This document shows, piece by piece, positions 1 to 7,422 of a stretch of DNA of 17,135 bases. The position numbers and the translations under genes were made by a program. The notes beneath the pieces were generated by a model, which was given only the letters and a program-made list of their open reading frames with translations, searched no databases and had not been told where the DNA came from. Position 1 is the first letter of the stretch. Each line of letters begins with the position of its first letter. The stretch comes from Cellvibrio sp. GTDB taxonomy: Bacteria > Pseudomonadota > Gammaproteobacteria > Pseudomonadales > Cellvibrionaceae. Location of the stretch: assembly GCA_021323495.1 (NCBI GenBank), contig JAJQJO010000059.1, positions 1-17,135 of the forward strand. The letters are read 5' to 3'.

Positions 1-548
1 CGCCCGCTAACCAGCCTAAAACCTGCATCATTGTCGTGTAAAGACATTGTTGGCAATGGCCGCCAGTAACTATTGCGCCACATCCCCAACCCTTTTTGCC
101 GAGCCTCATTTTCTATTTCCAACAGGCAATGCATTTGTGCGCTATTTGGCGGCACCGCGATCTGCAGAGCCATACCGGCGCGCAGTTGTGCTGCGGCCAG
201 GCTGCGCCCACGACTATCGTACACATGGGCAAGCATGCGTCCGTAATGATCGCGAACCTCCTGCTCAAAACCGAGACGGACCTGACCATTGGCAGCATCA
301 ATAAATGCCTGTACCTGCATCCGGGATTCACGCCCAAGAGGTTGACCGGGCTTTTTTCCATGGATAATTTCTGGTGCATTAATGCCCAGAACCCGCACGG
401 AACGACCATCTCGCAGTTTCAGGGTGTCACCATCCGCAACCTGCATTACTTTATGGAGCTCACCAGTACCCAAACCGCATTCGGCATGCGCATTCACTGG
501 CAACCAACTGGAAACATACAGGCATAAAAAAACGCCGGGAATTTTCAT
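1..548 (-). CDS. Secreted thermonuclease (SNase-like) family protein, 3' end outside window
   Basis: The reverse-strand frame from an ATG at 548-546 stays open for 182 codons to the window edge. Residues 1-22 form a signal peptide (MKIPG, hydrophobic FLCLYVSSWLPV, then an AHA cleavage motif). The SNase fold follows: a DGDTLKL strand at 39-45, VRVLGINAPE at 51-60 and YGRMLAHVY at 102-110. Family knowledge: D41, R52, E60 and R104 correspond to the calcium-binding, catalytic and phosphate-binding residues of staphylococcal nuclease. The residue equivalent to Asp40 is Asn57, so activity could be altered. The product is probably exported and cleaves nucleic acid. It lies downstream of rpmE, as in Pseudomonas (from memory). 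The start codon lies inside the rpmE terminator hairpin and only a weak GGGA precedes it. No later ATG occurs before M35, beyond the signal peptide, so I keep this start. The family call is good; the substrate is unknown. Confidence 0.85.
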   Translation of the reverse strand, partial: MKIPGVFLCLYVSSWLPVNAHAECGLGTGELHKVMQVADGDTLKLRDGRSVRVLGINAPEIIHGKKPGQPLGRESRMQVQAFIDAANGQVRLGFEQEVRDHYGRMLAHVYDSRGRSLAAAQLRAGMALQIAVPPNSAQMHCLLEIENEARQKGLGMWRNSYWRPLPTMSLHDNDAGFRLVSG

Positions 549-560
549 TCCCGGCGTTTT
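529..560 (-). terminator. Rho-independent terminator of rpmE
   Basis: A perfect 14-bp inverted repeat (529-542 paired with 547-560) with a 4-base loop is followed on the minus strand by a run of seven T. It lies 34 bases after the rpmE stop codon and has the form of a strong intrinsic terminator for minus-strand transcription. The ATG of the nuclease gene (548-546) lies within it, at the loop edge. On the plus strand the arm is also followed by T's, but no plus-strand gene ends here. Confidence 0.85.
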
Positions 561-594
561 CACTAGCGATGCCAGCAGGATGCGAAACAAGAAA

Positions 595-819
595 TTAATC
601 TTTCTTGGCACCAGCGATGCGGCTACCGAAACGCTTGGTGAAGCGATCAATACGGCCACCGGTATCAACGACTTTTTGCTTGCCAGTGTAGAAAGGATGG
701 CAGGCGCCGCATACGTCAACGTGCAGGGCTTTACCCAAAGTTGAACGGGTAGTGAAATTGTTGCCGCAGCTGCAAGTTACCGCTACGTCAACGTAATTTG
801 GATGGATGTCTGCTTTCAT
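595..819 (-). CDS. rpmE: 50S ribosomal protein L31, zinc-binding type
   Basis: A 74-residue protein beginning MKADIHPNY, with the L31 signature HVDVCGACHPFYTGKQ at 33-48. Four cysteines (C16, C18, C37, C40) form the zinc ribbon, making this the C+ zinc-containing type that also serves as a zinc store in bacteria. Zinc-free paralogues lack these cysteines; none is seen here. L31 binds the 5S/23S central protuberance and bridges to the small subunit. The start is the ATG at 819, preceded by AAGG about 8 bases upstream; a longer frame reaching 876 does not match the family. The gene is divergent from priA and ends in the terminator at 529-560. Confidence 0.97.
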   Translation of the reverse strand: MKADIHPNYVDVAVTCSCGNNFTTRSTLGKALHVDVCGACHPFYTGKQKVVDTGGRIDRFTKRFGSRIAGAKKD

Positions 820-910
820 GATGATTGCCTTGTGTGTTCTGCGCCGCCACCCGGTCATTTGCCGAGCACCGCACATAGGTTTAAAAAACGGCTGTTTTCA
901 GGGAGCGGGG

Positions 911-938
911 ATACTACCAGAAAACTATGCCCGCGCAA
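911..938 (-). promoter_or_regulatory. Candidate sigma-70 promoter for rpmE
   Basis: Read on the minus strand, TTGCGC (938-933), a 16-base spacer and TAGTAT (916-911) form a -35/-10 pair. The -10 is preceded by TGG, giving an extended -10. It would give an rpmE leader of about 85 bases. The rest of the 820-1066 gap to priA holds no gene, and I see no convincing priA promoter in it; a weak TAATAT lies at 1005-1010. Confidence 0.4.
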
Positions 939-1066
939 CTGAAAAGAGCAGTTTAGTCCAAAAAATCGCCACCCCCTCCAACTGTCGTTCCTGCAATAGG
1001 ACTTTAATATACGAACGCCGGATCGATTAGGTTATTCTGCCCGCCTCGTTTGACGATTGCGACTTC

Positions 1067-3292
1067 ATGACACACATCCCATCGACAGAACCCCTACTGC
1101 TTGAAATTGCCCTGCCTGTGCCTTTAAGGCGCTGTTTCGACTATTTCGCACCAGTCGGTGCAAATCCTGCCGGACTTCAACCCGGCCTATTGGTGCGCGT
1201 GCCTTTTGGGCATCAGGAACTGATCGGGATTATCGTGAGGGTAAAAACCGAAAGCGTGCAAAACCTGGACAAATTACGGCCTGCGCTGGAGATCATTGGT
1301 TCCCGCCCAACACTTGATAGCGAATTGCTCGACCTATGCCTATGGGCCGCCGATTACTATCAGTGCCCCCCGGGCGAGGCATTGCAAACTGCCCTTCCCG
1401 TTCTTTTGCGTCAGGGAGAACCGGCCCAATTACGCGGTGAGCCAGTATTCCAGCTCACCACCGAGGGCAAGGGTTTACCTGTGGGTGCACTTAAGCGCTC
1501 ACCGAAACAAGCAGCCTTGCTGGCTGCTTTGCAAACCCGTGGACAGCTCAACCGCAATGAACTCAGCCTGCTGGAAATTCCACGTACCATCGCCAAAAAC
1601 CTGATCGACAAAGGCTTGGTTACCCTCGTCAACGTTATACCAGACGCCAGCACACCATCCAGCCAACTGCTGCGGGAACAACCGCTGGTATTAAGCGATG
1701 AACAGCAAACCGCCTTTGCCCAAATCGACTACAGTAGTTTCCAAACCTATCTGCTTGATGGCGCCACGGGCAGCGGCAAAACTGAAATCTACTTACAGGC
1801 AATTGAGCAAACACTCAGGCGAGGCAAACAAGCACTGGTGCTAGTGCCCGAAATTGGCCTGACACCGCAAACATTGGAACGCTTCCAACGCCGGTTTAAT
1901 CTGCCTATAGTCGCATTGCACTCTGGCCTGAATGACCGCGAGCGGCTTGATGCCTGGCTGCTAGCACGCGACGGCATAGCCCGCATTATTATCGGTACCC
2001 GCTCGGCATTGTTTACGCCTTTGAAAGAGCCGGGCATTTTAATTATTGATGAAGAACATGATGGCTCGTTTAAGCAGCAAGATGGTTTCCGCTACTCCGC
2101 ACGGGATCTCGCCGCCGTTCGCGCCCATCGCCTCGGTATTCCGCTCATACTTGGCTCCGCCACTCCTTCACTGGAAACCCTGCATAATGCGCTGCAAGGT
2201 CGCTATCAATACTTGCGCTTGAAAGCCCGCGCGGGTAATGCGAAACCGCCCGAGATAGAACTGCTCGATATCCGCGGCGAGATACTGCATGAAGGATTTG
2301 CGCAGGCCAGTATCGATGCCATTGGCGATACCCTTGGCAAAGGTAACCAGGCGCTGGTATTCCTTAACCGCCGCGGCTATGCGCCGACATTGGAATGCCA
2401 TGATTGCGGCTGGTTGGCCAATTGCAATCACTGCGATGCGCGCATGACCGTACATCAGACACCGCGCCATTTGCACTGCCACCATTGCGACCACCAACGC
2501 GGTCTCCCCAAGCGCTGTCCAAGCTGTAACAGCAGCAAAATCCAACCCATCGGCCAAGGTACAGAGCGCAGCGAAGTGGTACTGCAACAATTATTTCCCG
2601 CGCACAAAGTTATCCGCGTAGACCGCGACTCAACACGTAACAAGGATGGTATGCAAAAGTTACTGGTGGACGTTCATTCCGGTGATCCCTGCATTCTTGT
2701 TGGCACCCAAATGCTCGCCAAAGGCCATCACTTTGCCGATGTCACCCTCGTGGTTATTATCGACGCCGATGCCGGTTTATTCAGCACCGATTTCCGCGGT
2801 GCCGAACGTATGGGGCAGTTGCTACTGCAGGTGGCCGGGCGTGCCGGACGCGAAGAGAAAAGCGGCCGGGTGATTTTGCAGAGCCACCATACCGATCACC
2901 CATTAGTTCAGACGCTCGTCCAACAGGGCTATCACGCCCTCGCCGATTTGATCCTGCAAGAACGGCAGATTACCCAGTTGCCGCCCTATCGCCATTTAGC
3001 GTTGATACGCGCCGAGAGCAAACAAGCCATTGCTGCCGTAGATTTTCTAAAACTCGCCCGGCACCTGGCCGAACAACTGCAAGCACCCCATCCACTGTTG
3101 AATTATCTCGGGCCGCTGCCGGCGATGATGGAAAAACGCGGCGACCGGTTCCGCTACCAATTGCAAATCAATAGCGCCCAGCGCAAACCCTTGCAACAAT
3201 TACTCAGCCAATTAGCTTTGCAATTGGAGCTGTCCCCTCTCGCCAAACGGATACGCTGGTCAATTGATGTCGATCCGCAGGAGATGGGATAA
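1067..3292 (+). CDS. priA: Primosomal protein N' (PriA), replication restart DNA helicase
   Basis: A 741-residue superfamily 2 3'-5' helicase that recognises stalled or collapsed forks and reloads DnaB through PriB/DnaT or PriC. The N-terminal 3'-end DNA-binding domain is at about 8-110 (LLLEIALPVPLRRCFDYFAP). The ATPase core has Walker A GATGSGKT (232-239), DEEH (328-331), GSATPS (363-368) and motif VI QVAGRAGR (588-595). Eight cysteines bind two zinc ions between the helicase lobes: C444, C447, C453, C456, C471, C474, C484 and C487. Length is normal (E. coli 732). The ATG at 1067 fits the family although no clear Shine-Dalgarno precedes it. It is divergent from rpmE, as in Pseudomonas. In Pseudomonas argS follows priA (from memory); here it does not, and the SPOR gene comes next. 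Confidence 0.97.
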   Translation: MTHIPSTEPLLLEIALPVPLRRCFDYFAPVGANPAGLQPGLLVRVPFGHQELIGIIVRVKTESVQNLDKLRPALEIIGSRPTLDSELLDLCLWAADYYQCPPGEALQTALPVLLRQGEPAQLRGEPVFQLTTEGKGLPVGALKRSPKQAALLAALQTRGQLNRNELSLLEIPRTIAKNLIDKGLVTLVNVIPDASTPSSQLLREQPLVLSDEQQTAFAQIDYSSFQTYLLDGATGSGKTEIYLQAIEQTLRRGKQALVLVPEIGLTPQTLERFQRRFNLPIVALHSGLNDRERLDAWLLARDGIARIIIGTRSALFTPLKEPGILIIDEEHDGSFKQQDGFRYSARDLAAVRAHRLGIPLILGSATPSLETLHNALQGRYQYLRLKARAGNAKPPEIELLDIRGEILHEGFAQASIDAIGDTLGKGNQALVFLNRRGYAPTLECHDCGWLANCNHCDARMTVHQTPRHLHCHHCDHQRGLPKRCPSCNSSKIQPIGQGTERSEVVLQQLFPAHKVIRVDRDSTRNKDGMQKLLVDVHSGDPCILVGTQMLAKGHHFADVTLVVIIDADAGLFSTDFRGAERMGQLLLQVAGRAGREEKSGRVILQSHHTDHPLVQTLVQQGYHALADLILQERQITQLPPYRHLALIRAESKQAIAAVDFLKLARHLAEQLQAPHPLLNYLGPLPAMMEKRGDRFRYQLQINSAQRKPLQQLLSQLALQLELSPLAKRIRWSIDVDPQEMG

Positions 3293-3339
3293 CCCATAAG
3301 CGACACAAGTATCAGACTCGATCTTGCATTGCAGCTTTA

Positions 3340-3368
3340 GTGACTCACCCGCCCAATCCCTTTACAAT
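3340..3368 (+). promoter_or_regulatory. Candidate sigma-70 promoter for the SPOR-domain gene
   Basis: GTGACT (3340-3345), a 17-base spacer and TACAAT (3363-3368) make a plausible -35/-10 pair. Transcription would begin near 3375, about 25 bases before the ATG at 3401. It lies just after the priA stop codon and suggests that the SPOR gene need not depend on priA transcription. Confidence 0.45.
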
Positions 3369-3400
3369 CGCGCCTCGATTTGCCAAGACACACAAATTCC

Positions 3401-3952
3401 ATGAGTAGAGATTTCGCCAAAAAAGGCCGTGCACCAGCACGCCGCACATCCTCCTCCGGCAACGGTCCAACACCGCCCTGGCTATGGTTTGTTGCCGGTT
3501 TGGTGCTGGGCGCCTTTGCTGCCAGCCTCTACTTCATTAAAAATCCCGTGGCAGCACCAGCGCCAAAAGAAGAACCCAAACCCAAGGCAGTCGAAAATAA
3601 AACACCTAAACCACGTTTCGATTTCTATAAATTGTTACAGGAAAGCGAAACCATTGTACCGGCGAGCGAAACGATTAATGAAGAAAAACCGGCACAGGAA
3701 CAGGGCACTGAGTACATATTGCAAGTAGGGTCATTCCCCGATGCCGATGATGCCGATAAGTTGCGCGCGCAATTAATCCTGCTCAATCTCGATGCCCGCA
3801 TTGAAAAAGTAGAAATCCGTAAAGGCGAAATTTGGCATCGGGTAGTGGTCGGCCCATTTGCAACCCAGGCAGCATTGACTACAGCCCGCTCGCAACTGGT
3901 GAACAATCAGTACAATGCGCTGGTTCTGAAGCGCGCCAAGACGAAACCTTAA
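3401..3952 (+). CDS. FtsN-like SPOR-domain inner membrane protein
   Basis: A 183-residue bitopic membrane protein. Residues 1-26 are a basic cytoplasmic tail (MSRDFAKKGRAPARR), 27-46 form one membrane helix, and 47-103 are a Pro/Lys/Glu-rich periplasmic linker containing FDFYKLL at 73-79. A SPOR domain spans about 104-178 (YILQVGSF, then IWHRVVVGPF). Family knowledge: SPOR domains bind denuded septal peptidoglycan, and this architecture is that of FtsN-type division proteins. I chose the ATG at 3401 because MSRDFAKKGR looks like the N-terminus of homologues; a TTG at 3380 would add seven residues. It sits upstream of hslVU, as in many gammaproteobacteria. Whether it is the essential FtsN or another SPOR protein cannot be decided from sequence alone, so no symbol is given. 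Confidence 0.85.
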   Translation: MSRDFAKKGRAPARRTSSSGNGPTPPWLWFVAGLVLGAFAASLYFIKNPVAAPAPKEEPKPKAVENKTPKPRFDFYKLLQESETIVPASETINEEKPAQEQGTEYILQVGSFPDADDADKLRAQLILLNLDARIEKVEIRKGEIWHRVVVGPFATQAALTTARSQLVNNQYNALVLKRAKTKP

Positions 3953-3968
3953 CCAGGCTCCCACAGAC

Positions 3969-3986
3969 GCGCCTTGAAAAAGGCGC
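3969..3986 (+). other. GAAA-capped hairpin overlapping the hslV promoter
   Basis: GCGCCTT (3969-3975) pairs with AAGGCGC (3980-3986) across a GAAA loop, 16 bases after the SPOR stop codon. No T-run follows directly, so as a terminator it would be weak. Most of the sigma-32 -35 element lies in its left arm and loop. Confidence 0.5.
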
Positions 3987-4000
3987 ACCCGCCCCCATTT
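3973..4000 (+). promoter_or_regulatory. Sigma-32 heat-shock promoter of hslVU
   Basis: CTTGAAA (3973-3979), a 13-base spacer and CCCCATTT (3993-4000) match the sigma-32 consensus (CTTGAAA, 13-15 bases, CCCCATNT) at every specified position. Transcription would begin near 4007, leaving a leader of about 160 bases before hslV. The leader is AT-rich with several T-runs and no gene. This agrees with hslVU being a classic RpoH-controlled operon in E. coli. Confidence 0.85.
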
Positions 4001-4165
4001 TCCTGACTTCCGTGCACTAAACCATGACACGAGTTAATTCATAGCCATTTTTTACAAAATTATTTTTTTACGAAGCCAGTTTTACAAAGCGATTGTTAAT
4101 AAGGCAATTTCTTGTAAAGCACCTTTCAATGCCACGTTTTAAAGCCATTTTTTATAGGAAATCCA

Positions 4166-4690
4166 GTGACTACTATTCTTTCTGTTCGCCGCGATGGGCA
4201 AGTGGTAATCGGCGGCGATGGCCAGGTTTCCCTGGGCAATACCGTAATGAAAGGCAACGCGCGCAAAGTGCGCCGCCTTTACAAAAACCAGGTGATCGCC
4301 GGCTTTGCCGGTGGCACCGCCGACGCATTCACGCTCTTCGAACGCTTTGAAGCAAAACTGGAGGCGCACAATGGCCAACTCACGCGCGCAGCAGTCGAAC
4401 TTGCCAAAGATTGGCGAACGGACCGCAGCTTGCGTCGACTGGAAGCGCTGCTAGCAGTTGCTGACAAAGATGCGTCCCTGATCATCACTGGTAATGGCGA
4501 TGTAATCCAACCGGAAGACGATTTAATTGCGATTGGTTCAGGTGGCAATTACGCACAAGCCGCCGCCCGCGCATTAATGGAAAATACCCAACTGGATGCG
4601 CGCAGCATTGTCGAAAAAGGACTGAAAATCGCAGGCGATATTTGCGTCTTTACCAATCAAACGCACACCATCGAAGTGCTTGACTACTAA
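4166..4690 (+). CDS. hslV: ATP-dependent protease subunit HslV (ClpQ)
   Basis: A 174-residue proteasome-beta-like peptidase of the cytoplasmic HslVU complex. It starts with GTG at 4166, preceded by AGGA about 7 bases upstream. Removal of the initiator leaves Thr2 (TTILSVRRDG) as the catalytic N-terminal nucleophile. D18 in GGDGQ and K34 in NARKVRR correspond to the conserved active-site Asp17 and Lys33 of the mature enzyme. The sequence is close to E. coli HslV throughout (FAGGTADAFTLFERFE, VELAKDWRTDR, IAIGSGGNYAQAAARAL). It forms two stacked hexameric rings that degrade unfolded and regulatory proteins fed by HslU. The gene follows a sigma-32 promoter and is 20 bases ahead of hslU. Confidence 0.98.
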   Translation: MTTILSVRRDGQVVIGGDGQVSLGNTVMKGNARKVRRLYKNQVIAGFAGGTADAFTLFERFEAKLEAHNGQLTRAAVELAKDWRTDRSLRRLEALLAVADKDASLIITGNGDVIQPEDDLIAIGSGGNYAQAAARALMENTQLDARSIVEKGLKIAGDICVFTNQTHTIEVLDY

Positions 4691-4710
4691 TTCATTTCCA
4701 AGAGTTTTCT

Positions 4711-6033
4711 ATGTCCTCCATGACCCCGCGCGAAATCGTGCACGAATTAGATAAACATATCGTCGGCCAGGCCAACGCCAAACGCGCCGTCGCCATTGCT
4801 TTGCGCAACCGCTGGCGCCGCATGCAAGTGCCCGTCGATATGCGCAATGAAATCACGCCTAAAAATATTTTGATGATCGGTCCCACCGGCGTCGGTAAAA
4901 CCGAAATCGCGCGCCGTTTGGCCAAGCTCGCCAATGCCCCGTTTATCAAAGTGGAAGCGACCAAGTTTACCGAGGTTGGCTACGTTGGACGCGATGTGGA
5001 ATCAATTATTCGCGACCTCGTTGATGTCGCCATTAAAATGCGGCGCGAACATGCCACCAAATCAGTGCAACATCGCGCCGCCGAGGTGGCAGAAGAGCGC
5101 ATTCTCGATGCATTGTTGCCGCCCGCACGTAATTTGTCCGCAGAAGAAAGTAAACATGAATCCGGTACCCGCCAAATATTCCGCAAAAAATTGCGCGAAG
5201 GCGAATTGGATGATAAAGAAATTGAAATAGATGTTGCTGCTGCGAGTGTCGGAGTGGAAATCATGGCTCCCCCGGGCATGGAAGATATGACAAACCAATT
5301 GCAAAACATGTTTTCATCGCTCGGACGCGACAAAACCAAAAAGGCCAAACTTAGTATCAAGAAAGCCTTCAAGCAATTGCAAGATGAAGAAGCTGCAAAA
5401 TTGGTGAGCGATGACGATATCAAAGCACAGGCAATTGAAGCGGCCGAGCAAAACGGCATAGTGTTTATCGATGAAATCGATAAAGTCGCGCGCCGTGGCA
5501 ATGTAACTGGGGCTGATGTATCGCGCGAAGGTGTGCAGCGCGATCTGCTGCCGCTAATTGAAGGCTGCACTGTGTCTACCAAACATGGCACCATCAAAAC
5601 TGACCATATTTTATTTATCACGTCAGGTGCATTCCATCTGAGCAAGCCTTCGGACCTGATTCCTGAATTGCAAGGACGCTTACCGATCCGTGTGGAACTA
5701 AATGCATTAACGCCAGATGATTTTGAGCGCATCCTTACCGAGCCCAAAGCGTCACTCACCGAACAGCAAGAAGCATTGCTCAAAACAGAAGGAATCAATA
5801 TTTCGTTTACCAAAGATGGGATTCGCCGGATCGCTGAAACAGCATTTGAAGTCAATGAACGTACTGAAAATATCGGTGCGCGCCGTTTGCACACCATTCT
5901 GGAACGCTTATTGGAAGATGTATCTTTCGAAGCGGGCGACGGCAAAGCCCAAGTAGAAATCAACGCGGATTATGTTGAAACACACTTGGGTGAACTGGCA
6001 AAAAATGAAGATTTAAGCCGATTTATTTTGTAA
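4711..6033 (+). CDS. hslU: ATP-dependent protease ATPase subunit HslU (ClpY)
   Basis: A 440-residue AAA+ unfoldase that recognises, unfolds and threads substrates into HslV. It shows Walker A GPTGVGKT (57-64), the GYVGRD pore loop (90-95), the inserted I-domain (about 110-240), Walker B FIDEID (252-257) and the sensor-2 motif GARR (389-392). The C-terminal tail LSRFIL inserts into pockets of HslV to activate it. Length is normal (E. coli 443). The ATG at 4711 is preceded by AAGAG and matches the MSxMTPREIV start of homologues. Cotranscribed with hslV. A 327-residue open frame on the opposite strand (4980-5963) is a coding shadow. Confidence 0.98.
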   Translation: MSSMTPREIVHELDKHIVGQANAKRAVAIALRNRWRRMQVPVDMRNEITPKNILMIGPTGVGKTEIARRLAKLANAPFIKVEATKFTEVGYVGRDVESIIRDLVDVAIKMRREHATKSVQHRAAEVAEERILDALLPPARNLSAEESKHESGTRQIFRKKLREGELDDKEIEIDVAAASVGVEIMAPPGMEDMTNQLQNMFSSLGRDKTKKAKLSIKKAFKQLQDEEAAKLVSDDDIKAQAIEAAEQNGIVFIDEIDKVARRGNVTGADVSREGVQRDLLPLIEGCTVSTKHGTIKTDHILFITSGAFHLSKPSDLIPELQGRLPIRVELNALTPDDFERILTEPKASLTEQQEALLKTEGINISFTKDGIRRIAETAFEVNERTENIGARRLHTILERLLEDVSFEAGDGKAQVEINADYVETHLGELAKNEDLSRFIL

Positions 6034-6052
6034 TTGAGTGCTTGCAAAAATT

Positions 6053-6445
6053 ATGAATAAAACTGCCAATCTGGCTCCCAGCAAAATCCAGTTGCACAAA
6101 CAGTCACAGCAGCTTGAGCTGCACTTTGACGGCGAGCATTTTTTATTGCCCGCCGAATTTTTGCGCGTCTACTCCCCCAGCGCGGAAGTAAAAGGCCATG
6201 GCCCAGGGCAGGCGATCCTGCAATATGGAAAGAAGGATGTTGCCATCAGTAAAATCGAGCGCGCAGGAAACTATGCGCTCAAGCTGGTGTTTGATGATGG
6301 CCATGACAGCGGGATTTATACCTGGAATTATTTTTACGAGCTGGGTAAGAATCAGGACAAGTTGTGGCAAGAATATTTGGAAGATTTACACAAGGCTGGT
6401 AAAAGTCGCGAGAGAGATACCAGCGTCGTGAAACTTATTGATTAA
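6053..6445 (+). CDS. DUF971 (GBBH-like N-terminal domain) protein
   Basis: A 130-residue small cytoplasmic protein with a DUF971/gamma-butyrobetaine hydroxylase-like N-terminal domain at about 12-100. Recognisable segments are IQLHKQSQQLELHFDG, LPAEFLRVYSPSAEV and LVFDDGHDSGIYTWNYFYELG. The domain also occurs as the N-terminal part of GBBH enzymes and in Fe-S-related proteins, but the stand-alone form has no settled function. It commonly follows hslVU in gammaproteobacteria, and here begins 19 bases after the hslU stop. I chose the ATG at 6053 because MNKTANLAPSKIQLHKQ fits homologues; a GTG at 6038 would add five residues, and neither has a clear ribosome binding site. Confidence 0.85.
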   Translation: MNKTANLAPSKIQLHKQSQQLELHFDGEHFLLPAEFLRVYSPSAEVKGHGPGQAILQYGKKDVAISKIERAGNYALKLVFDDGHDSGIYTWNYFYELGKNQDKLWQEYLEDLHKAGKSRERDTSVVKLID

Positions 6446-6464
6446 TACACGCACTAGCGGCATC

Positions 6465-7283
6465 TTACAGCGACCAATTGACCACGCCGGTATAAGCCGT
6501 CAGCAAAATAATCAATCCAAAAGCAATTCTGTACCAGGCAAAAATTTCATAACTGTGGTTGGCTACGTAGCGCACCAGGGTACGCACTGCAATCCATGCG
6601 CTGATAAATGCCGTGACAAAACCTGCCGCAAACATCGGAACATCCCCCAGCTCCAATAAATCGCGATGTTTATAGATGTCATATATTGTTGCCGCGACCA
6701 TAGTGGGCACTGCCAGAAAAAACGAAAACTCCGCAGCCACCTTGCGATCCAACCCGATAAATAGGCCGCCGATAATAGTGGAGCCCGAACGCGATGTACC
6801 CGGCACCATCGCCAGCACTTGAAACAGGCCCACTTTTAACGCATCCAACCATGTCATTTGATCCACATCGGTAACCCGCACCTGATGCTGGCGCCGCTCC
6901 GCCCATAGGATCACCAGGCCACCTAGAATCAACATGGTTGCAACGGTAATGACATTGAATAAATAGGTTTTGATCAGCGAGATAAAAAGCACACCCGCAA
7001 CAGCCGCAGGCAAAAATGCAATTAACAGGTTGGCAATAAAACGCTGCGACTGGGAATCGTTAAACATGCCCAGGGCGACCCGGGTAAATTTTTGTCGATA
7101 TTCAACCACTACCGCCAGGATAGCGCCCAACTGAATGGCAATTTCAAATACCCGCCCATCATTGTGGAAGCCAATCAAATCACCCACTACGATCAAATGC
7201 CCGGTACTGGATATCGGCAAAAATTCCGTTGCCCCCTCAACAATGCCCATGATAATAGCTTTAAAAATCAACAGTAAATCCAC
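6465..7283 (-). CDS. uppP: Undecaprenyl-diphosphatase (UppP/BacA)
   Basis: A 272-residue integral membrane enzyme that dephosphorylates undecaprenyl pyrophosphate on the periplasmic side, recycling the lipid carrier for peptidoglycan and other surface polymers; overexpression gives bacitracin resistance. Motif 1 is VEGATEFLPISSTGH (15-29), with E16, E20, S26 and H29 corresponding to family active-site residues; motif 2 is PGTSRSGS (161-168) with R165. Several hydrophobic helices cover the rest. The start is a GTG at 7283, preceded by a perfect AAGGAG five bases away; an upstream ATG at 7331 would add sixteen residues not typical of the family. It converges on the DUF971 gene with 19 bases between stops and no clear terminator. 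Confidence 0.96.
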   Translation of the reverse strand: MDLLLIFKAIIMGIVEGATEFLPISSTGHLIVVGDLIGFHNDGRVFEIAIQLGAILAVVVEYRQKFTRVALGMFNDSQSQRFIANLLIAFLPAAVAGVLFISLIKTYLFNVITVATMLILGGLVILWAERRQHQVRVTDVDQMTWLDALKVGLFQVLAMVPGTSRSGSTIIGGLFIGLDRKVAAEFSFFLAVPTMVAATIYDIYKHRDLLELGDVPMFAAGFVTAFISAWIAVRTLVRYVANHSYEIFAWYRIAFGLIILLTAYTGVVNWSL

Positions 7284-7371
7284 AAAAACTCCTTGGTCAG
7301 GCGTAAGTTGGCGGGCGCAAGTCTGCGGCAATTACCCTGTGTTTGCAAACTCTGTGCCCATGCGCTCGCAA

Positions 7372-7395
7372 TGACTGGGCTATACTCGCCAGTCA
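7372..7395 (+). promoter_or_regulatory. Inverted repeat around a TATACT -10-like element
   Basis: TGACTGG (7372-7378) and CCAGTCA (7389-7395) are perfect inverted arms around GCTATACTCG, which contains TATACT at 7381-7386. The element sits in the 139-base divergent gap between uppP and the lipoprotein gene, 37 bases before the lipoprotein ATG. TATACT would make a good -10 for the plus-strand gene, but no good -35 lies 17 bases upstream. The palindrome could be an operator covering the promoter. Confidence 0.35.
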
Positions 7396-7422
7396 CGAAC
7401 CCATTGCCTATGAGGACAGGAT

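Noticed and set aside
382..744. Plus-strand frames of 120-143 residues at the left end
   Set aside because: The minus-strand frame encodes a clear signal peptide and SNase motifs, and rpmE covers the rest; the plus-strand frames are shadows.
4980..5963. 327-residue open frame on the minus strand opposite hslU
   Set aside because: It lies wholly within the well-conserved hslU gene, is rich in Ser/Arg as antisense shadows are, and matches no family I recognise.
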